Shown: in pieces, positions 1 through 5,919 of the stretch | Position numbering within the stretch: position 1 is the first letter of the stretch | Layout of the letters: each line of letters starts with the position of its first letter | Assembly: GCA_007128495.1 (NCBI GenBank) | Contig: SKXH01000020.1 | Location: 1-9,591, forward strand | Source: Bacteroidota bacterium | Lineage (GTDB): Bacteria; Bacteroidota; Ignavibacteria; T3Sed10-11 | DNA: 9,591 bases | Reading direction: 5' to 3' | Translations under genes and position numbers: made by a program | Notes under the pieces: generated by a model | Seen by the model: only the letters and a program-made list of their open reading frames with translations | The model's database searches: none | Told to the model about the DNA's origin: nothing

Positions 1-1151
1 CGATTGATTCAGATCTGCCTGTAATTATGATCTCCGGGCATGGTACGATTGAAACGGCTGTTGAGTCGACAAAAAAAGGTGCGTATGATTTTTTAGAGAA
101 ACCGCTCGACCGGGATAAGGTACTTGTTACCATCAGAAATGCATTGCGGCAGCGGAAACTCTCTAAAGAGTACCGGGAGATCAAAGAGAAAGTTGAGACC
201 GACGAGCAGATCCTCGGTGAAAGCAAAGCGATAAGGAAAATTCTCGATCTTGTGAAACGCGTCGGACCGACCGATGCCCGTATTCTGATAACGGGTGAGA
301 ACGGTACAGGTAAAGAGCTTGTGGCGAAAGCATTACACCGATACAGCAAGCGCAGTGAAACACCGTTCGTTGAAGTGAACTGCGCCGCGATTCCGAATGA
401 TTTGCTTGAATCCGAATTGTTCGGCCATGAAAAAGGAGCGTTTACAGGCGCGGCAGTGCGGCGCATCGGTAAATTTGAATATGCACACAAAGGGACAATA
501 TTTCTCGACGAGATCGGCGATTTGAGTTTAACCGCACAGGCAAAGGTGTTGCGAGCCATTGAGGAAGGAAAGATAGAGCGGCTCGGGTCAAATAAAATTA
601 TAGAAATCGATGTGCGGGTAATAGCGGCAACCAATAAAGATTTACAGCAGATGATCGAAGAGAATAAATTCCGTGAGGATCTCTACCATCGTTTAAATGT
701 TATTCCGGTGCATATACCGCCGCTTCGCGAACGAGCGGAGGATATTCCCGTGCTCGCGCAGGCATTTGCCGATGCGGTTTGCAAGCGAAACGGATTTCCG
801 GAAAAATCTTTCGACAAGGAAACCCTTAAGATCTTGCAGTCTTATGAATGGCGGGGTAACGTGCGCGAGCTGCGGAATATAGTCGAGCGATTGGTGATCA
901 TGTCGCGCGGGAATAAAATACTGCCGGGCGATCTCTCATCGCTGACACCCCGGAAAAGCGGTCCCGTCGATTCTATTTTCGAGTCGGCCGATAGTTTCCA
1001 GGAATTTAAAGACAATGCCGAGAAGGAGTTCCTTCGCTATCACCTTGAAAAGCGCGGATGGAATATCAGCCAGACAGCTGAGGATTTACATATACAACGG
1101 AGTCATCTCTATAATAAGATGAAAAAGTACGGGTTGGAGCGCGGGGAATAG
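1..1151 (+). CDS. Sigma-54-dependent response regulator, NtrX/NtrC-like (5' end cut by window)
   Basis: This is a two-component response regulator that would activate sigma-54 promoters by ATP hydrolysis. The frame is open from base 3, so the ATG at 27 is an internal Met and the gene starts outside the window. The visible part begins in the last third of the receiver domain, with MISGHGTIETA and the conserved Lys/Pro of DFLEKP. Counting from that Met, the AAA+ domain shows Walker A GENGTGKE (90-97), the sigma-54-contacting loop GAFTGA (137-142), Walker B TIFLDEIG (157-164), ATN (201-203), the FREDLYHRL arginine region (215-223) and WRGNVREL (275-282). A Fis-type helix-turn-helix lies at about 345-369. 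All ATPase and sigma-54 motifs look intact. The receiver sequence resembles NtrX more than NtrC, but the phospho-acceptor Asp is off the window. The target genes and cognate kinase are not visible. It converges with the minus-strand genes downstream. Confidence 0.95.
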   Translation, partial: IDSDLPVIMISGHGTIETAVESTKKGAYDFLEKPLDRDKVLVTIRNALRQRKLSKEYREIKEKVETDEQILGESKAIRKILDLVKRVGPTDARILITGENGTGKELVAKALHRYSKRSETPFVEVNCAAIPNDLLESELFGHEKGAFTGAAVRRIGKFEYAHKGTIFLDEIGDLSLTAQAKVLRAIEEGKIERLGSNKIIEIDVRVIAATNKDLQQMIEENKFREDLYHRLNVIPVHIPPLRERAEDIPVLAQAFADAVCKRNGFPEKSFDKETLKILQSYEWRGNVRELRNIVERLVIMSRGNKILPGDLSSLTPRKSGPVDSIFESADSFQEFKDNAEKEFLRYHLEKRGWNISQTAEDLHIQRSHLYNKMKKYGLERGE

Positions 1152-1163
1152 TGGTTGGTTGCG

Positions 1164-1191
1164 TGTTTCGAGTTTGGTGTTTCGTGTTTCC
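1164..1191 (+). repeat. Degenerate heptamer tandem repeat, copy 1 (four units)
   Basis: Four consecutive 7-base units can be read directly: TGTTTCG, AGTTTGG, TGTTTCG, TGTTTCC. They start 12 bases after the regulator's stop codon. A 21-base stretch here (1163-1183) recurs exactly at 2058-2078 in the same orientation, so the MNT/HEPN pair is bracketed. Short peptides encoded by such arrays (VSSLVFRVS on one strand, ETRNTKLETRN on the other) are the sort often mis-called as genes. The function is unknown. Confidence 0.75.
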
Positions 1192-1221
1192 ATTCTTAAG
1201 TCTGTATTAATCAATCTACGT

Positions 1222-1282
1222 AATGAGAAATTAAAGGTCTCATTTCCTGTAGAAAATTTTTACAACGGGATAATTTTTCTAC
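1222..1282. repeat. Two adjacent small inverted repeats at the 3' end of the broken HEPN gene
   Basis: AATGAGA (1222-1228) pairs with TCTCATT (1238-1244) across a 9-base loop. GTAGAAAA (1249-1256) pairs with TTTTCTAC (1275-1282) across an 18-base loop. They lie between the convergent regulator and the HEPN remnant and could fold as hairpins in either transcript. Neither is followed by a clear T-run and both are AT-rich, so a terminator role is only possible. The second overlaps the last recognisable HEPN codons and may be chance. Confidence 0.3.
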
Positions 1283-1615
1283 GACATATGCAGTCTCAAA
1301 ATTTGCTAGCGCTATGTAATCACTCTCTTGTCTGTCACGGAAAAGTTGATCATAAAATTTTGCCCACTCTGAATTTATAATTTCTTTTTATATTAATTGT
1401 GAGTGAAATGCCGAACGGACTCCGGAATGTTTTTTAAATAAGATATCCTTCGAGAATTATACTGCACTTACAGCATAAAAAGCGGCGAAATAAAGTCGAT
1501 TCATTGCAAAATTAAATGATTCCGCTCTATATTCTCTTTGGGCTGACTCAATAGATTCCTCAGCTTTATTCCACCAATACCGGATCACATCCTTTTTATA
1601 GTCGGCGGATTTCAT
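1244..1615 (-). pseudogene. HEPN-domain protein, disrupted by two in-frame TAA codons
   Basis: The frame opens with ATG at 1615-1613, overlapping the stop of the upstream nucleotidyltransferase gene as ATGA, the usual MNT/HEPN arrangement. Fifty-two codons read as a HEPN N-terminus (WWNKAEESIESAQREY, then FAMNRLYFAAFYAVSAV). They are followed by TAA at 1459-1457. The same frame continues with HEPN-like sequence (LFKKHSGVRSAFHSQLI), then TAA at 1390-1388, and then continues again (EWAKFYDQLFRDRQESDYIA and AYVVEKLSRCKNF) to about codon 124. That is roughly the family length, with no frameshift. The lost residues were probably sense codons changed by single substitutions, which is an inference. 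TAA is the ordinary stop of hisS and other genes here, so recoding is unlikely. HEPN proteins are commonly RNases partnered by MNT proteins. The canonical RX4-6H motif is not evident here; only R67-SAF-H71 is seen. The 3' boundary is approximate. Confidence 0.85.
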
Positions 1616-1956
1616 ATTTCTATACCTTCAACTTGTATCTCATGTTTGAGCGGGAGTATTGAATAAATTCCTTCGTCCCATGTATAAGAATCAATCACAA
1701 GTATGCTATAATTTGTATCATATTTTAAATTAACATCACAGACAATGTCAGTTATTTTGTGACTTTCAGGTCGATCGATTTTATTCTCGGTTAATATCAG
1801 TAAATCAATATCAGACTCCTCATCGGTTTCACCGCGAACAATTGAGCCAAAAAGTATAATCGATTTAATTTTAAAAAGTTCGCTCACTTTTTGACGGATT
1901 TCATTGAGCGCCATCTGTTCATTTTTAGATAGTTGTATTTTATCGAGATTCTTCAT
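1612..1956 (-). CDS. MNT-type nucleotidyltransferase domain protein (antitoxin-like)
   Basis: This is a minimal nucleotidyltransferase of 114 aa. The signature is complete: ILFGS, then G37-S38, ten residues, and D49-I-D51 (GSX10DXD), with the RGE that is common in this family. The two Asp residues would bind Mg2+ at the active site. In characterised MntA/HepT modules such a protein AMPylates and silences a HEPN RNase; that role is inferred here from the family and from the overlapping HEPN reading frame just downstream. The HEPN frame is broken, so this gene may be an orphan antitoxin. The gene is clearly more AT-rich than its neighbours: 13 of 60 bases are G/C at 1681-1740, against 27 of 60 at 541-600. 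This is compatible with horizontal gain. The start is uncertain. ATG 1956 has no Shine-Dalgarno and sits only 3 bases after a good -10 box, while Met15 (ATG at 1914-1912) would leave about 22 residues before GS, as is usual for the family. Confidence 0.88.
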   Translation of the reverse strand: MKNLDKIQLSKNEQMALNEIRQKVSELFKIKSIILFGSIVRGETDEESDIDLLILTENKIDRPESHKITDIVCDVNLKYDTNYSILVIDSYTWDEGIYSILPLKHEIQVEGIEI

Positions 1957-1959
1957 GAT

Positions 1960-1988
1960 AGTATAAATGTATTAATTCCCATTGCCAA
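1960..1988 (-). promoter_or_regulatory. Putative sigma-70-type promoter for the MNT/HEPN pair
   Basis: On the minus strand TTGGCA (1988-1983) is separated by exactly 17 bases from TATACT (1965-1960). Each box is one base away from TTGACA and TATAAT. Transcription would be expected to start near 1953, inside the annotated first codons. This favours translation from the internal ATG at 1914 or an imprecise start. The region is AT-rich, so chance matches are likely. The FCB-type housekeeping sigma factor may use other boxes. Confidence 0.4.
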
Positions 1989-2037
1989 ATGCTATATACC
2001 CAACCGATATAATAGGAGATTTTGAAAATAGGTGGTT

Positions 2038-2079
2038 AGTTTTTAGTTTCGAGGTTTGTGTTTCGAGTTTGGTGTTTCC
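2038..2079 (+). repeat. Degenerate heptamer tandem repeat, copy 2 (six units)
   Basis: Six consecutive 7-base units: AGTTTTT, AGTTTCG, AGGTTTG, TGTTTCG, AGTTTGG, TGTTTCC. The consensus is about WGTTTSG. The last three units contain the 21-base exact match to the copy at 1163-1183. Both copies are also preceded by a GGTTRGTT-like run. The array lies between the putative promoter of the nucleotidyltransferase gene and the 3' end of rlmB. Apart from this array and that promoter, nothing recognisable is seen in 1957-2129. Confidence 0.75.
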
Positions 2080-2129
2080 ACACAGTCAATAATTAAAATC
2101 ATTTTGTATACATAATCTATACCGCAAAT

Positions 2130-2876
2130 TCAATTTTGACGCATTCGCTGCCGTACCACCTCATACATCACAATTGCTCCGGCAACCGAAGCATTGAGCG
2201 AATCTATTTTTCCGCGCAGCGGTATCCGTACCAGAAAATCGCATTTCTCCTTCACCAATCGCCGCATCCCTTTTCCTTCGGCGCCGATAATAACGGCAAC
2301 AGGCGATGTATAATCTATTTCATTGTATTGCTTTTCAGCTTCACCGTCGGTTCCGATGATCCAGTAGCCGTCTTCCTTTAATCGCTCGAGTGTGTTTGCA
2401 ATGTTTGTAACACGCGATACCGGTATATGCTCGACAGCACCTGCAGAGGTTTTCACAACGGTATCGGTAAGCGAAGCTGCATGATGTTTGGGCAGAATAA
2501 TACCGTCAACACCGGCGCATTCTGCGGTACGTATCAATGCACCGATGTTGTGCGGGTCGGTGATCTCATCAAGTATAAGGAGAAATGGTTTTTCTTCGCC
2601 CTGTTTACCGGCTGTTTTTTCAAGTAACGAATCGATGTCTTCGTAATCCTTCACACCGGCAAGGGCGGCTACGCCCTGCGCTGTTTCAATATCGGTGAGC
2701 TCTTTGAATTTATGCTTATCGACTTCGGTAACGACAATATTATTTTTCCTGGCGAGATTTTTGATCACACCGATGGGTTTACCGTGACTGCCTCGAAGAA
2801 TAAATATCTTTTCGATCGGCCGGTTTGCTTTCAGTGCTTCGATAACGGGATTTCTGCCGGTGATGAGATTAGACAT
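2130..2876 (-). CDS. rlmB: 23S rRNA 2'-O-methyltransferase (SpoU/TrmH family, RlmB)
   Basis: This SAM-dependent SPOUT methyltransferase would 2'-O-methylate a guanosine of 23S rRNA (G2251 in E. coli numbering). It has 248 aa, the usual RlmB length. An N-terminal RNA-binding substrate domain starts ITGRNPVIEAL (5-15) and ends near AQGVAAL (66-72). The catalytic SpoU domain follows, with motif 1 DEITDPHNIGALIRTAE (103-119, including N110 and R116), motif 2 IIGAEGKGM (196-204) and motif 3 IPLRGKIDSLNASVAGAI (218-235). These form the trefoil-knot SAM site. The ATG at 2876 gives a family-typical N-terminus, though no good Shine-Dalgarno precedes it. It is the last gene of the minus-strand run, 61 bases after the small membrane protein. 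No clear terminator hairpin follows it. Other TrmH-family activities are possible, but the sequence pattern fits RlmB best. Confidence 0.93.
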   Translation of the reverse strand: MSNLITGRNPVIEALKANRPIEKIFILRGSHGKPIGVIKNLARKNNIVVTEVDKHKFKELTDIETAQGVAALAGVKDYEDIDSLLEKTAGKQGEEKPFLLILDEITDPHNIGALIRTAECAGVDGIILPKHHAASLTDTVVKTSAGAVEHIPVSRVTNIANTLERLKEDGYWIIGTDGEAEKQYNEIDYTSPVAVIIGAEGKGMRRLVKEKCDFLVRIPLRGKIDSLNASVAGAIVMYEVVRQRMRQN

Positions 2877-2937
2877 TGATGTCGTGATTGGTGAAACTGG
2901 TAATTCGAGTTCCTGAAGTTTTGCGTGGATTATCTAC

Positions 2938-3102
2938 TCATTTTTCGATCTGCCGCTGGATCACATATCCCACAAGAAAAATCCCGATACCCGCGAAAAA
3001 ATAATAATATTGTGCTGCCATGTCGCCAGTCAGCCCGAGGATCAATCCGATCATAAGCGATCCGATACCGCCTGCCTGCAAAAGTTTTGCTAAAAAATAC
3101 AT
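2938..3102 (-). CDS. Small two-helix membrane protein, 54 aa
   Basis: An ATG at 3102 opens 54 codons ending in TGA at 2940-2938. The product starts MYFLAKLLQAGGIGSLMIGL and has two hydrophobic stretches (about 11-25 and 33-47) separated by the polar turn TGDMAAQ. It ends in the charged tail QRQIEK, the layout of a hairpin of two membrane helices. The start lies 2 bases after the TAG of the glutaredoxin-like gene, and GGAG sits 11 bases upstream of the start, so it fits the operon. A longer open frame over the same bases (2930-3133) gives a Cys/Arg-rich peptide with no sensible character and is rejected. I do not know a function. Similar tiny membrane proteins are often conserved but unstudied in this part of the bacterial tree, which is a recollection and not a search result. 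Confidence 0.72.
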   Translation of the reverse strand: MYFLAKLLQAGGIGSLMIGLILGLTGDMAAQYYYFFAGIGIFLVGYVIQRQIEK

Positions 3103-3104
3103 AA

Positions 3105-3335
3105 CTACAATATCTCCAACAACGCTTGTTCATTAATTGTATAATAAAACAATCTCACGTTATCGACATATATAACGGGAATTTTCTCTTTGTATGTTTC
3201 ATATTCGGAGGTACCAGGATGAATCTTCTTGACAACAAGTTTGAACGGTTTTTCTTTGCGTATCTTTTCCAGTGTATCCAGCGCTTTGTCGCATAACGAG
3301 CAATCGTCTTTTGAGATGAGTGTTATCGTTCTCAT
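3105..3335 (-). CDS. Small glutaredoxin-like thioredoxin-fold protein
   Basis: This 76-aa protein begins with a beta strand followed by a redox CxxC, TLISKDDCSLCDKAL (C12 and C15). It has the thioredoxin-fold cis-proline in KIPVIYVD (P53). This matches the glutaredoxin-like DUF836-type family rather than classical glutaredoxin, whose motif is usually CPYC. It is probably a cytoplasmic thiol-disulphide oxidoreductase; there is no signal peptide. Its ATG overlaps the lgt stop as ATGA, implying translational coupling, and the small membrane protein follows after 2 bases. The partner proteins are unknown. Confidence 0.82.
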   Translation of the reverse strand: MRTITLISKDDCSLCDKALDTLEKIRKEKPFKLVVKKIHPGTSEYETYKEKIPVIYVDNVRLFYYTINEQALLEIL

Positions 3336-4213
3336 AGTTTGCCGGGTTTCTCGCGTTGTTTTAATACATATATCATCACAAGACCGGCAATAAATATTAC
3401 TATCGAGAATAGCTGTGCCTGACTTAATCCCAGCGCAACCACCGGATTCAATCTCCAGAATTCTATAACAAAACGTTGTATGGACATAAGCAGCAGATAT
3501 ACCGAGAACACCATACCTGCCGGCTGCAATTTTGTTCTGAACTTCCAGAGTAAAAAGAATACTATTACGCCCATTATAAATTCATAAACCGGTGTCGGGT
3601 GCATAGCAACGGTGGTATCGAATTCCGTGATCGCTCCAAACCGGTCGGTGTCAATAATATTGCCGGCGAGTTCCTGATAATTCCACTTCTCGGCCGCTTC
3701 CGGATTGCGTGCAAAGTAATCTGCTGCAGCAGTAGTAGGTTTAACGGTACCGTTTGCATAGATCGTTCCCCAGGGCAACTCCGTTGGAATACCGTAGTCG
3801 CCGTCGCCGGCGAAGTGACAACCGAGACGCCCCACGGCATAACCGATCATACCGCCGAGACCGATCATATCAAGATATTGTAAGATCGGTAATCGTTTTT
3901 TTCGTATGTAATAAAACATACCGATGAATCCGCCGGCAAAACCACCGTACCATATAAGTCCGGCCGGGGAGAAGAGCATCCGTACCGGATCCTCTACGAA
4001 ATGGTTCCACTCGGCAAATATATACAGCAGTTTAGCTCCGATGATACCGCAAACCAGTCCGATTATCAGCAAGGTGCCTGCATTATCGACGTTGAATTTC
4101 AACCGTTTATGTTCTTTATGCAAAATTAAATATGCCGCCATAAAGCCGAGCGCCATCATGAGTCCGTAGCTGTACAGTGTAATCGGTCCGAGTTCTATCA
4201 GTATTGGTCGCAT
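3332..4213 (-). CDS. lgt: Prolipoprotein diacylglyceryl transferase
   Basis: Lgt moves the diacylglyceryl group of phosphatidylglycerol onto the lipobox Cys of prolipoproteins, in the inner membrane. This 293-aa protein has about seven hydrophobic helices and the family landmarks YGLMMALGF (16-24), GLIWYGGFAGG (85-95), GRLGCHFAGDGDYG (128-141), HPTPVYE (205-211) and QRFVIEFWR (246-254). The E. coli essential-motif positions differ: the His of FHGG is Tyr (WYGG), and GRxGNFxNGE is GRLGCHFAGDG. I believe this variant form is known from Bacteroidota-type Lgt, so it is probably active. A loop of about 60 residues (145-204) between GDGDYG and HPTPVYE is hydrophilic and likely periplasmic. The gene starts 5 bases after the 130-aa protein and overlaps the glutaredoxin-like gene by 4 bases. 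Confidence 0.93.
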   Translation of the reverse strand: MRPILIELGPITLYSYGLMMALGFMAAYLILHKEHKRLKFNVDNAGTLLIIGLVCGIIGAKLLYIFAEWNHFVEDPVRMLFSPAGLIWYGGFAGGFIGMFYYIRKKRLPILQYLDMIGLGGMIGYAVGRLGCHFAGDGDYGIPTELPWGTIYANGTVKPTTAAADYFARNPEAAEKWNYQELAGNIIDTDRFGAITEFDTTVAMHPTPVYEFIMGVIVFFLLWKFRTKLQPAGMVFSVYLLLMSIQRFVIEFWRLNPVVALGLSQAQLFSIVIFIAGLVMIYVLKQREKPGKL

Positions 4214-4218
4214 AGTAA

Positions 4219-4611
4219 TTATTCTTTGTGTGTGGTTTCCAGTTGAATAAATGATCGTTTAGCACGTCCTTTCAGGACAGTTTTTTTAGGGGTAAAATTA
4301 ACGGTATATGTTGTCTGCGGTCCGTTTAATTTCGATACCACGATACTGTAAGTTCCGCGCAGATTGTTAATGTTTTTTCTGAAATTTGCCGGGCCATGTT
4401 CCGGTATAGAAAATTGCGGAGTACTGATACCGTGAATGGTGAAGTAAATGGTATTGTCCTCAACGTTTATATCGACAATTATATCGTATTTAAACGTTTT
4501 AAATTCCTTCACGGTTGTTAATTCAAATACATGGCCGCGTTCGCCTTTTCGTTCATCGGCATAGGGAAATATTTTTAAGTAATATTCAAGCTCTGCTTTT
4601 TTGGGTGGCAT
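4219..4611 (-). CDS. Unrecognised 130-aa basic, strand-rich protein
   Basis: I do not recognise a family. The protein has no signal peptide or membrane helix. It opens with MPPKKAELEYYLKIFPYADE and then alternates hydrophobic and polar residues, as in beta strands (for example YDIIVDINVEDNTIYFTIHG, 42-61, and GTYSIVVSKL, 86-95). It ends in a Lys/Arg-rich stretch (TPKKTVLKGRAKRSF, 107-121) that could contact nucleic acid, which is only a guess. Coding status is supported by position: its ATG shares the last base of the hisS stop (TAATG), and lgt starts 5 bases after its stop. That packing between two conserved genes suggests a real, co-translated protein. Confidence 0.75.
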   Translation of the reverse strand: MPPKKAELEYYLKIFPYADERKGERGHVFELTTVKEFKTFKYDIIVDINVEDNTIYFTIHGISTPQFSIPEHGPANFRKNINNLRGTYSIVVSKLNGPQTTYTVNFTPKKTVLKGRAKRSFIQLETTHKE

Positions 4612-5882
4612 TACTTGCTTTCCGGTAACTGCTTTTGTAAAATATGAACAAGTTCATCGACCGGAACATTTTGTTGATCGCCGGCCTTCATATCTTTTAA
4701 AACAACTTCATTTTTATTTCGTTCTTCGGCACCTGCTATGACCGTGTAAGCTGCGTTCTGTCGTGATGCCTCCCGCATTTGCGCTTTCAAACTTCTCAGC
4801 ATAAGATCGGTCTCGCACGGGATGTTATTGCGCCGCAATTGCTGGGTAATGCCGTACAACCATATTCGTGCGGTATCATCGGCGGCTGCAAGATAAACAG
4901 CCGGATGCGGTTCTTCAACTGCGGCATTCTCCGACTCTTCCAGTACAAGCAGCAGCCGCTCAATACCGCCGGCAACACCGACGGCCGGTACGTTTTTTCC
5001 GCCGAGTTCCCGAGCAAGCAGATCATATCTTCCGCCGCCGGAGAGGGCGTCCTGCGAACCGAGCGCGGAGCTTATAAACTCGAATGCAGTTTTTGTGTAG
5101 TAATCGAGTCCGCGTACAATTTTCCCATCGACGGCATACTCAACATCTGCTTCACGCAATATATCCTGGAGATGTGTAAAATGTTCATTGCACTCATTGC
5201 ACAGGTGGTCTTTTTGTAACGGAGCTTTTTCAGTCAACTCCCGGTCGCGTTCGTCTTTTGAATCGATGATCCGTAATGGATTTGTCTCGAAACGACGCCG
5301 GCTGTCCTCCGATAAGTCGGAAAGTTTTGGCCGGAGAAATTCTTTTAACTTTTCTTTATAGCCCGGCCGGCACTTTTCGCAGCCGACAGAGTTGATCTTT
5401 AATTTCACGTTTGTAATACCAAGTTCGGCATAATAATCGGCGGTCATAACAATAATTTCAGCGTCGGCTAAGGCGCCGGGTGTGCCGATTATCTCGAGAC
5501 CGAACTGATGAAATTGCCGAAGACGACCTTTTTGCGGGCGTTCCTGCCGGAACATGGGAGCAAGATAATACAGTTTCGAAACGGGTTGCTGTTGTCCGAG
5601 ATTATGCTGCAGGTACGCGCGTACGACCGCCGCGGTCATTTCCGGTTTCAGTGTTAATGAATTACCGCTCCGGTCCTCAAACGTGTACATCTCTTTCCCG
5701 ACAATGTCGGTCAGTTCGCCTATACCGCGTGCAAATAGTTCCGTGTGTTCAAATACCGGTGTCCGTATCTCTCTGAAATTATACCGACGGGCAAGTTTAT
5801 GAAATTTCTCTTCAACATAGTGCCAGCGGTATGATTCACCCGGCAGCAGATCTTTTGTACCGGTTATTGATTTAAACTTCAA
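4611..5882 (-). CDS. hisS: Histidyl-tRNA synthetase
   Basis: This class II aminoacyl-tRNA synthetase charges tRNA-His. It has 423 aa, normal for the bacterial enzyme. The N-terminus KSITGTKDLLP is typical. Motif 1 surrounds REIRTPVFEHTELF (37-50), and TLKPEMTAAVVRAY (77-90) follows. Motif 2 is MFRQERPQKGRLRQFHQFG (110-128), the histidine-binding RGLDYYT is at 257-263, and motif 3 is GVAGGIERLL (302-311). The anticodon-binding domain occupies about 325-420. The start codon is TTG at 5882-5880, supported by GAAGGAA just upstream. The insertion domain keeps two Cys pairs, C168/C171 and C228/C231, while other positions that are Cys in related enzymes appear as Ser (see findings). It follows the PTS EIIA gene by 37 bases and ends on the next gene's start codon. 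Confidence 0.96.
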   Translation of the reverse strand: MKFKSITGTKDLLPGESYRWHYVEEKFHKLARRYNFREIRTPVFEHTELFARGIGELTDIVGKEMYTFEDRSGNSLTLKPEMTAAVVRAYLQHNLGQQQPVSKLYYLAPMFRQERPQKGRLRQFHQFGLEIIGTPGALADAEIIVMTADYYAELGITNVKLKINSVGCEKCRPGYKEKLKEFLRPKLSDLSEDSRRRFETNPLRIIDSKDERDRELTEKAPLQKDHLCNECNEHFTHLQDILREADVEYAVDGKIVRGLDYYTKTAFEFISSALGSQDALSGGGRYDLLARELGGKNVPAVGVAGGIERLLLVLEESENAAVEEPHPAVYLAAADDTARIWLYGITQQLRRNNIPCETDLMLRSLKAQMREASRQNAAYTVIAGAEERNKNEVVLKDMKAGDQQNVPVDELVHILQKQLPESK

Positions 5883-5893
5883 ACTTTTCCTTC
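5883..5893 (-). promoter_or_regulatory. Ribosome binding site setting a TTG start for hisS
   Basis: GAAGG (5893-5889) extends to GAAGGAA and stands 6 bases from the TTG at 5882-5880. No in-frame ATG nearby gives the family-typical MKFKSITGTKD N-terminus, so the site supports the TTG start. It is a stronger Shine-Dalgarno than most genes in this window have. Confidence 0.65.
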
Positions 5894-5919
5894 AATGAAT
5901 TAAGAGTAATTTATGTATC

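Noticed and set aside
1222..1282. Bidirectional intrinsic terminator between the convergent genes
   Set aside because: Hairpins can be drawn, but they are short and AT-rich and lack a following T-run on either strand. They are kept only as weak inverted repeats.
1159..1380. Plus-strand open frame of 73 codons after the regulator
   Set aside because: It begins inside the heptamer repeat and runs antisense through the HEPN remnant. The product has repeat-derived residues (SSLVFRVS) and no domain character.
1388..1459. TAA decoded as an amino acid in the HEPN gene
   Set aside because: TAA is the terminal stop of hisS, the 130-aa gene and the PLP-enzyme gene in this window, and none of these reads through. 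Nonsense mutation is simpler.
2038..2079. CRISPR-like array
   Set aside because: Units of 7 bases with no spacers and variable sequence do not fit repeat-spacer architecture, and no cas gene is present.
2080..2129. Terminator after rlmB
   Set aside because: Only an AT-rich stretch with the small palindrome TGTATACA is seen; there is no GC stem with a T-tail.
2930..3133. Minus-strand 67-codon frame over the small membrane protein
   Set aside because: The composition is Arg/Cys-rich and non-natural. The alternative frame at 2938-3102 has coherent membrane helices and operon-like spacing.
4779..5219. Plus-strand 146-codon frame
   Set aside because: It lies antisense within hisS, whose motifs are complete. 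The product shows no domain and is a frame shadow.
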